Of a stretch of DNA of 64,000 bases, positions 9,101 through 16,000 are shown piece by piece. Source of the stretch: Nostoc sp. NMS9 (GTDB lineage Bacteria; Cyanobacteriota; Cyanobacteriia; Cyanobacteriales; Nostocaceae); NCBI RefSeq assembly GCF_017114995.1, contig NZ_JABXKL010000069.1, positions 1-64,000 of the forward strand, read 5' to 3'. Positions within the stretch are counted from its first letter, which is position 1. Each line of letters opens with the position of its first letter. Below the pieces are notes generated by a model, which did not search any database, had not been told where the DNA came from, and was given only the letters and a program-made list of their open reading frames with translations. A program made the position numbers and the translations under genes.

Positions 9101-10881
9101 TGCTGTAACTGATGCACAGAGAATTCTGTCTCGGCAGCGACAATCACAGCCACATTGCCACCCTCCTGTAGTTTCGCATCTTTCACGGCGCGATCGCTAA
9201 CTTTCAGGAGCAATAATTGTTGTGGGTTTAACTTCTCTATTTCATTTGGTGGGATTTTGCACGATAAAGTATCGATTTCAAAATCTTTGATATATGCCCC
9301 TAGTGGTGCTTTTCCATCTGCTAAACCGTACTCTTTCAGGACACTTTCTTGATTTTCTATCCCATGCCATCTTTGAGGCGGTAGGGAAGTAAAATGCTGG
9401 GTTCCATCGTAAATACTGCGTTCAAAAGCATCTAAGCCATTGCAGTTACCGAAAAAGGCATCCATGCCGACGATGGCGACTTTCACAGCTGGAAGAGGTG
9501 CTGTTAATTCAACTGGTTGTGTTGTGGTTCCTTGTTCTAAAATCAGATGAGAATTAGTACCACCAAAACCAAAAGCGCTAATAGCCGCCCGTTTAATTGG
9601 TGCGTTATTATTCGGCCATGCCGTAGCTGTTCTAACAATTTTATCGGCGGAAACTGTACTTTTTTCTGAAGTTAAAGGTTCAGAAACATTCATGGTTGCT
9701 GGAATTACATCATGAGACATACTCAAAATCACTTTAGTCAAGCCAACCATGCCAGCAGCAGTTAGCAAGTGACCAGTATTTGCCTTAGCAGAACCTACCA
9801 GAGGCGCAGCTTGATTTTGACCAAAGAATGTTTCTATTGAATTGAATTCAGTTGTATCTCCTAACAATGTGCCGGTGGCGTGACACTCTAAATAATCGAT
9901 GGTTTTGGGACTAAACTTTGCCTCATTATAGGCTCTTTCAAAGGCTAGGATTTGCCCTTTAGGATTCGGACTCAGTAAGTGCTTACCTTTGCCATCATTC
10001 GAGAGTCCATTACCGCAGATAGTGGCGAGAATCTTATCACCATCTCTGACGGCATCAGAATATCTCTTCAGCATCACCATCCCAACACCATCGGCAGGAA
10101 TTAGCCCTCTAGAGGATTTATCTAAGGGGCGGCTAATGCCGTTTTCTGCATACCCTTGAACACCGGAAAATAACATCCGCACGAATAAGGAATCTGCACA
10201 ACTGATGGCTCCAGCTAACATGACATCAGCTTTGTGTGACCATAAGTAATGAGATGCTAGTTTAATAGCATAAAATGATGACGAACAAGCAGCATCCAGA
10301 CATAAATTAATCTGGGAGAGGGAGAAGGCTTGAGCAATGATAGATGCTGGTAAACCAGATATCATCGCATTGTATAAAGACGCTTTAGTTGCACTTGCGA
10401 GAGCAGCTAAATCAAAGTCTTCATACTGCAAAAGTTCTCTGACAGCAGGATTAATAGCTTTCTGGTAAATTGGAGAGAATAATTGATTAGATAATTTTGT
10501 CGGGAATGACAAATTACCTAAAATTACGCCACATTTTGCCAGGACAGTTTGATTACCCCAATAACCACTCTGTACAATTGCTTGTTTAGTTGCATACAAT
10601 GACCATTTGAAGGTGTTATCTAAACCAGCAACAAGTTCTGATGGTAAATAGTATTCAGAAGGATTAAACTGGAAGTTGCGGATGTATCCGCCTTTGAGGG
10701 AATAGGTTTTGTCTGGTGTCCCTTTAACTGGATTGTGAAAGATTGTCGGATCTACTCCGATTTCTTCGACGGTTGCAGAGGATGTGGAATCTTTTTGATT
10801 AACGATGTTTTGCCAGTATTCTTCAGGATTTTTTGCATCGGGGAATAGGCATGATAATGCGATGATGGCTATTTTTTCCAC
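6130..10881 (-). CDS. HGL synthase protein with KS, chain-length-factor and acyltransferase domains
   Basis: 1583 residues, GTG start. The first ketosynthase (about 1-450) is intact: Cys in DAACSSS near residue 198, ECHATGT and KANTGH. The second KS-like domain (about 465-920) has Glu where the Cys should be (SAGENSAL) and Phe for the first His (EVFGSG), keeping only KANIGH: a chain-length-factor pattern. An acyltransferase follows with GYSLGE near residue 1143. The last 180 residues are polar and helix-rich with no recognised domain. The layout equals PfaC-like KS-CLF without the dehydratases, plus an AT. By length it could be a fusion of proteins that are separate in PCC 7120 (HglD and HglC), but I cannot verify this. 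It probably sets chain length and elongates the HGL acyl chain together with HglE. Confidence 0.82.
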   Translation of the reverse strand: MEKIAIIALSCLFPDAKNPEEYWQNIVNQKDSTSSATVEEIGVDPTIFHNPVKGTPDKTYSLKGGYIRNFQFNPSEYYLPSELVAGLDNTFKWSLYATKQAIVQSGYWGNQTVLAKCGVILGNLSFPTKLSNQLFSPIYQKAINPAVRELLQYEDFDLAALASATKASLYNAMISGLPASIIAQAFSLSQINLCLDAACSSSFYAIKLASHYLWSHKADVMLAGAISCADSLFVRMLFSGVQGYAENGISRPLDKSSRGLIPADGVGMVMLKRYSDAVRDGDKILATICGNGLSNDGKGKHLLSPNPKGQILAFERAYNEAKFSPKTIDYLECHATGTLLGDTTEFNSIETFFGQNQAAPLVGSAKANTGHLLTAAGMVGLTKVILSMSHDVIPATMNVSEPLTSEKSTVSADKIVRTATAWPNNNAPIKRAAISAFGFGGTNSHLILEQGTTTQPVELTAPLPAVKVAIVGMDAFFGNCNGLDAFERSIYDGTQHFTSLPPQRWHGIENQESVLKEYGLADGKAPLGAYIKDFEIDTLSCKIPPNEIEKLNPQQLLLLKVSDRAVKDAKLQEGGNVAVIVAAETEFSVHQLQQRWNLSWQVKDGLLNQGISLPAEQLAQLETIVKDSIHQPVEIGEYVSHIANIMASRISALWNFTGPAFTVSAGENSALKALEVAQMLLATGEVDAVVVGAVDLAGGVENVLFRSQFAPINTGVNTLGYDQQANGWTVGEGAGAIVLKRYEAAKEDNERIYAVIDAMSFAQGNSTLSNALVKPDASAISNVCKQAFEMADIQPTEVNYVEVFGSGIPQEDEAEITGLLQAYPKVGNGLHCALGSVKANIGHTYTASGIASLIKTSLCLYYRYIPATPKWSGVKTPQVWSGSPFYVAMESRPWFVDKGGTRRIAAINSIGIDGSYAHLILSEEPSQEERDNRYLQQMPFHLFPIAVSDRSTIPDLLNNLQNTIEASSSLAATASQTFATFEQHSNPKYVLSITGRNTKDLLKEIESARKGVNNAFENGTDWQTPLGSYFTAKPLGKTGAVAYVYPAAVNSYIGIGRSVFRLFPKVFEDLKSNNLYNRAADVEKLVYPRSLPKLTTRQLETLEKQLLDDSLAMFESEIAFARYMTAIFRDDFQVKPQCVFGYSLGETSMMVAQGVWSDFEGGSNTLNSSPLFGDKLSGPKNAVCEYWGLTDSPNNNFWNTYVLMATPSQVRECLKHENRVYLTQINTPEEVLIAGDDAACKRVITTLGCNSFPAPFDHVIHCEAMRSQFEEIKKVNTLPSQNLPGIVFYSAADYQPIALESDTIAHNIAKGLCQELDFPQLVNRVYGDGVRIFLEAGAGNVCSRWIDKILGNKEHITVSLNRRGMDDHASMVKALAKLLSHQVNVDLSPLYNKAQEITNQNKATLRTVTLGGKAIAATILSEENRKFVENLVEDIKCDRFKKQHPNIPNLHQSEITDSLNTYNQITQEENYSSNILRQPEEVKPKNIIDNVFETKEQLQSSESSAIRQQIPLSSPPVITQKISSIISMFDLNKTQYQKLNANNSKITKAHTAFLQARQDYSQQMSEIIQLQLACAQNLLNDES

Positions 10882-11102
10882 GATTTATATGCTCCGAGTT
10901 TGGGTATTTAGCAAGAGATAATTAAAAGGCAGGATTTACGCTGTTCCCCAAACTTTGAAGTGGCAAGTTATAGCAATACTATTTGAGTTGTGAAAATTAC
11001 TGTTTTTAACGAACCGCAAAGGGCGCAAAGGACGTTAAGAAGAGAAAGAATTTCACAGAGATTTTAGGAATGCTATAGGTGTTGAGCTTTAAAGGAAGAT
11101 TA

Positions 11103-12830
11103 CTAGCTTCTGAGCATTTTCATTGACCAAATAATGGCATGAGCGCCGAGCATTCGTGAGTATATTTTCCCTTGGCGATCGTGTATGATAAAGTTTGCGA
11201 TCGCACTACTTGGTGTCTTAGCTTTTACTTCACAAGAAACGTAAAATGTTTCGTTATGTGGTATCATTGCAAACTGTTCAAATTTTTCTACTTTTCCAGG
11301 TAAACAACCTTCTTGATGAAAATGTTGTGTCCAAACCCATAAGGCGTGCATACTCAAGTCAGTGGTGTAAGGATTTACCCATTGGACAGGGAATTGTCCT
11401 TGTTGCTGTGGGGTGAGTTCTGGCCAAAGACATTCTGTAGTGATTTTTTCAGGAGTGATGTTTAAAACTCTTTTGATTTCTTGAAAAGCGGGGCCGTGAA
11501 ATAATGTAGCTCCCCCATTTTGGTAAAAAGCTTTTCCTGTAGCGGTGATGATGTTATCTTGTTCGAGATTGAGAGATTCATAAGTTGGTGCAGATGGGAT
11601 TTCTCGCTGGAGATTGAGTTGAGCGCTAAAATGAAAATGGATTCTCCCTTCTGGGTTTTTACTCGATATTTTGGCTTTAAGTTCGATTCCTTCAAGATTA
11701 AATTTAGAAATTTCTTCTATTTCTAAAATATGTTCTTTCGCTAATGTTTCATTGAAAGTAATCCCCTTTAAAACTTTAAAATCTTGGTAATTAAACAACC
11801 GATAACCGGGATATAATTGTTCACAAGCATTGATAATCCAGGTCATTGCACAAGTTGCTGGTAAAACTGGAGAACCAGCAATAGTATGATCGTGTAAAAA
11901 TGGATTAGCCTCCAATGTCATTTGGCGGCGTATACGATAGGTTCGTAGTTCTAAATCTAACTCTGCCGCAAGTGGAACTAGTGGACTACCAATAACAACT
12001 TGTGCAGTTGCATGATTGGTATTATCCATTTCTTTGACGAGTATTTGCGCTCCAACTGCAATGGGAATTATTTCAATTTTTCGCTCTTGAAAAATCTTCT
12101 TTAATTCTGCTGTCACCATCCCACTATCCCAAGCGCCCCAGTTGATAGCGACTACATGACATGAGGGATAAGTTTGCTTAAATATATGGGCTGATTTGTT
12201 GAGAATTTCATTTGCGATCGCATAATCAGATTGTCCAGGATTTCCGTAAAAGCCTGTTACTGAAGAGAACAAAACCAAATGCTGAAGTTGATTAGGGTTG
12301 ACGCAAGTTAGCAGGTTTTCTAAGCCTTGAACTTTGGCGGTGTAAACTTTTTCAAAATCCTCTTCTGTTTTCTTTTCAATTAATTTATCAGCCAAATTTC
12401 CAGCGCCGTGGATGATTCCTGTAATTGGGCCCTGATGTTGGACAGCAGCGGCAAGTTTTTCTTGTAAAGCTTGCATATCTGTGACATCGACGCTGATATA
12501 TTCTGCTTTAGCTCCCGTTTTTTCAATTGCTGCTAGAGTCTTTTTAATTTCACGACTGGAAGTAATTTTGTTATATATTTTTTGCACATTCATGGGTGTG
12601 GGCTTCTCTCCTTGAGAAAGAAGATTTTCCATGATGCATTTTTTCAATGCGGATTCATCAGAATTTTGAGCAAAATCTGGCTCGTTTTCTAATAGTTCTG
12701 AGCGACCGAGAAGGATGAATTTGCAGGGTTGCTGTTGGGCTAATCTGATAGTACACTCAGCCGTAATCCCTTTTGCACCGCCGCTCACGACAAAGACAGA
12801 TGATGGACTAAGCTGGGCTGTTTGTGTCAT
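11103..12830 (-). CDS. Ketoreductase-dehydratase protein of HGL synthesis
   Basis: 575 residues from ATG 12830 (AGGA 7 nt upstream); the frame remains open to a TTG at 12896 but that extension is repeat-derived. The N-terminal part is a catalytic PKS ketoreductase half: GGAKGITAE near 17-25, GAGNL, and a VLFSSVTGFYGNPGQSDYAIAN catalytic Ser/Tyr block. From about residue 300 a double-hotdog dehydratase follows with HxxxGxxxxP (HTIAGSPVLP) near 312. The structural half of a PKS KR is at the C terminus of HglE, just upstream in the operon. The two proteins together thus look like one PfaA-type KS-AT-ACP-KR-DH chain cut inside the KR. It may correspond to hglF or hglG of PCC 7120; symbol left open. 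Confidence 0.82.
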   Translation of the reverse strand: MTQTAQLSPSSVFVVSGGAKGITAECTIRLAQQQPCKFILLGRSELLENEPDFAQNSDESALKKCIMENLLSQGEKPTPMNVQKIYNKITSSREIKKTLAAIEKTGAKAEYISVDVTDMQALQEKLAAAVQHQGPITGIIHGAGNLADKLIEKKTEEDFEKVYTAKVQGLENLLTCVNPNQLQHLVLFSSVTGFYGNPGQSDYAIANEILNKSAHIFKQTYPSCHVVAINWGAWDSGMVTAELKKIFQERKIEIIPIAVGAQILVKEMDNTNHATAQVVIGSPLVPLAAELDLELRTYRIRRQMTLEANPFLHDHTIAGSPVLPATCAMTWIINACEQLYPGYRLFNYQDFKVLKGITFNETLAKEHILEIEEISKFNLEGIELKAKISSKNPEGRIHFHFSAQLNLQREIPSAPTYESLNLEQDNIITATGKAFYQNGGATLFHGPAFQEIKRVLNITPEKITTECLWPELTPQQQGQFPVQWVNPYTTDLSMHALWVWTQHFHQEGCLPGKVEKFEQFAMIPHNETFYVSCEVKAKTPSSAIANFIIHDRQGKIYSRMLGAHAIIWSMKMLRS

Positions 12831-12835
12831 AAATC

Positions 12836-12995
12836 CTCGTGAATACCTGCATAAATTGGGTTTGATGTGTAACTTATTCTTGAAACCCCTCTCCAAACCT
12901 CTCCCTGTGGGGGAGAGGCTTTGATTCTTACTCCCCTTCCCTTGTAGGGAAGGGGTTGGGGGTTAGGTTTGAGAGAAAGTTGCACACGGCGTTAA
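12836..12995. repeat. Dispersed CT/GA-rich inverted repeats in the hglE-KR/DH gap
   Basis: Two back-to-back hairpins, CCTCTCC...GGAGAGG (near 12893-12918) and CCCCTTCCC...GGGAAGGGG (near 12932-12957), fill the gap after the hglE stop. This repeat class is widespread in Nostocales intergenic DNA and may act as an intercistronic stem-loop. Confidence 0.6.
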
Positions 12996-13003
12996 TCTGC
13001 TTT

Positions 13004-16000
13004 TTAATCAGCGATGATGGTAACTCGTCCTTGTGAGCTGTAGCCAACTTCACTTATATAAAGGTTGGGGTCGTGAAGTTCGGCGATGATGTTTTGTACT
13101 GATTGTTTAGCATCAAGTCTGGGACTTAGGTCGATCGCACGGGTGAAAACTTTTGGCCATTCCCATCTCAGAGTTTTCGTCAATCCAAATAAACCAGCGC
13201 CGATCGCACCGAAGTTAACTTTGTACTCTAACCCGAAGGCTCCATCAAGGTGAGCAACTGTGCAAAAACAACTACGTCCATGCTTTGCGGCTTCGTTTAG
13301 AGAGGGTTTAAGGTGTTTCGCCATCAAAAATACGTGCTTGACGATCGCCTTTTCTGATTCGTTATAAGAAATACTTCCGGTGTGATTTGCTACAAACATC
13401 GGATGTAGATGGATGAAGGCCCCAATCGCTCCGCAGTGAGATGCGATCGCTTGCAATTGTTGTTGAAGATGTTCTTCACTTAAGTTTGCTAAGGTAACGC
13501 GGGTTACTCCTGTGGGTAAGGGCGCTTGTTGAGCGATGAGCGATTGGGGAAAGCTGATAACTACTACTTTCCAGCCTTTCTCGATTAAGGATTCAGTTAA
13601 TTTATAAGTGGTGAGGGAACCATCATCGGTAATTAAACCGATGTGTCCCTCTGGTAACGTGAAATCCAAGTAATCTGGCTCTGCTAAACTTCTGAGTTTG
13701 ACCGGATGGCGCTGGATATTATGCTCTAATTCCGGTGGCTGCTGTTGGACAAACTCAGGCTCAGACTTTTTTTTTTCACCTCCAGCCAACTGCTGTAGGT
13801 AATCAACTATTTGACCGATGGTGCGGAGGTCTCCGAGTTCTTCGATATTTGGCTTGGGTAAGTTGGGGTACATTTCTTGCATCGCCCCTAAGATTTCCAC
13901 CCGTTTAATCGAGTCAATCCCTAAGTCCGCTTCCATGTCCATTTCCAGTTCCAGCATCTCGACTGGATAGCCAGTCTTATCGCTGGTGATGGCTAACAGG
14001 GTTTCACCTAAGTTTGTAAATTCATCACTTGTAGCGGCTTCTGGTTCTGGGGTGAATGCGACAACTACGCTGGGTTCTGGTGCAGTAACTACCTCAACTA
14101 CTGGTGCAGCCTCTACTGAAATCTCAGTTGCTTGTTGTACTTCGTGAATTGCAATTTCTACAGAAACACTTTTGGAAGCGTGGGATTGCAGATACTCTAC
14201 AACTTGACCAATGGTGCGTTTTTCTGACAGTTCTTCTAAATTGGGTTTGGGTAGGTTGGGGTACATTTCCTGTAGCGCCCCTAAGATTTCCACCCGTTTG
14301 ATGGAGTCAATTCCTAAATCAGCCTCCATGTCCATGTCCATTTCCAGCATTTCGACTGGGTAGCCGGTTTTGTCGCTGGTGATGGCTAACAGGTTTTTAT
14401 CCAAGTCAACAATATCGATGGTTGCGCCAGATACAGGTGCAGCAGTTGTGGGTGCTGGTTCTGGGGTGAATGCAACAACTTCGTTGACTGGAGGTGAGCT
14501 AATTTTGACTACAACCTCGGCTTGGGGTTCTACAACTGGGATAGGTGGCGCGACTACAGGCTCTACTGTCTCGACAGTGGGGAAGTGGGGAGTGGGTAGT
14601 AGAGACGCGATTGATCGCGTCTCTGAGGATACAGGAGTTTCAACTACAGGCTCTATAGCAGCCGGGAGAGGTGCTTGGGTAACATTTAAGCCATTTTTAG
14701 CTACAGGCTCAGTTACAGGCAAAGGCTGGCTTTCTACTATCTTGGTAGTAGGAGGTACTGGTGCATCAGTAACAGTTGTTTCTGTGGTGAACGGAGTGAA
14801 ATTGCTGAGTTTCTCTGTTAGTTGAGTTGCTCCCTCACCAGAGATGATTTGAGAATACTCTTGCTGTATGAGTTGGAAAAAGTTTTTGGTATATTCCAAC
14901 TGCTCTTGAAGATATTGTTCATGGATGCGTAGGGTTTCGCCTTGTTGGGAGTGAAACTGCATCATGCTGCGCTCTAAGCTTTCCATGACAACTAGCTTCA
15001 TTTTGGCAGTTTCGGCTGTTGATTTACTTTCACTCAACAAAGAATTCTGCTGCTGCATCAGTTGGAAAAATGCTTTAGCGTATTCCATTTGATGGTTGAG
15101 ATAAGTACCGTGAACTTGTAAATTCTCGGCTTGATTTTCCTGGAACTGTGTCAGAAGATATTCTAAACTTTCTAAAAGTTGTTGGTAATTTGTAAGTTTT
15201 TCTGGCGTTGGTTGCATCTTAGATTCCTGGGCTGGTTGTGAAAGGGTCACAGGATTCATTTGTTGCTCTGTTTGCGCGATCACACCGTTCATTGTTGCGG
15301 TGGATTTTTTATGTCCGTTAGTCTCGATCGCAGCGAGAGTTGGAGTCACACCTGGGCTGCTAAATAAAGGAGCCGCATCAGAATATTCGGGTGTGGGTAA
15401 TGTGACTTTGTGCCCATCCTGCAAAGCTAGAGCGAAGGCATTTTTCGTTTTTTCGGATCTGTAGTTTATCCCGTTTAAACGGACATTTAATGTCTTCTTC
15501 GTCTCAATTGGGGGTATAGTTTGGGGAAGTTGGTAAGGATCGAGGTTATTCAAAGTCAGACCAATTACCCGCAACTGTACAACTGCTTCCCGTAAGGAGC
15601 GATCGCTATTCTTTTGAGTGCTGGGGTTTAAAGATACGGTAATATGTGGGCGATCGCCAAGGATTTCTTTCACCAAATTGCTGAGAATTCTCCTCGGCCC
15701 AAATTCCACGAAGCAAGTACCACCAGCCGCATAGATATTTTCAATTTCCTGCTTAAACAGCACTGAGTTGGAAAGGTGCGTTTCCAGGATTTTTTGAATA
15801 TTTTGGGCTTCCTTGGGATACTGCTTACTGGTGACGTTGCTGTAAACAGGGATTCTGGGAGTTTGGAACTTGACAGACTTAGTAGCGATCGCAAAGGATT
15901 TCTGAGCAAAGGCAATTAGCGGTGTATGGAACGCTGCTGATACAGGTAACAATACAGCTGTATATCCTTTCTCGTGTAAAGCGTCTCTGACTCTCGCTAT

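Noticed and set aside
14370-14825. 151-codon plus-strand frame rich in Gly, Thr and Val
   Set aside because: Antisense to the Pro/Thr/Val-rich linker of HglE; low-complexity shadow.
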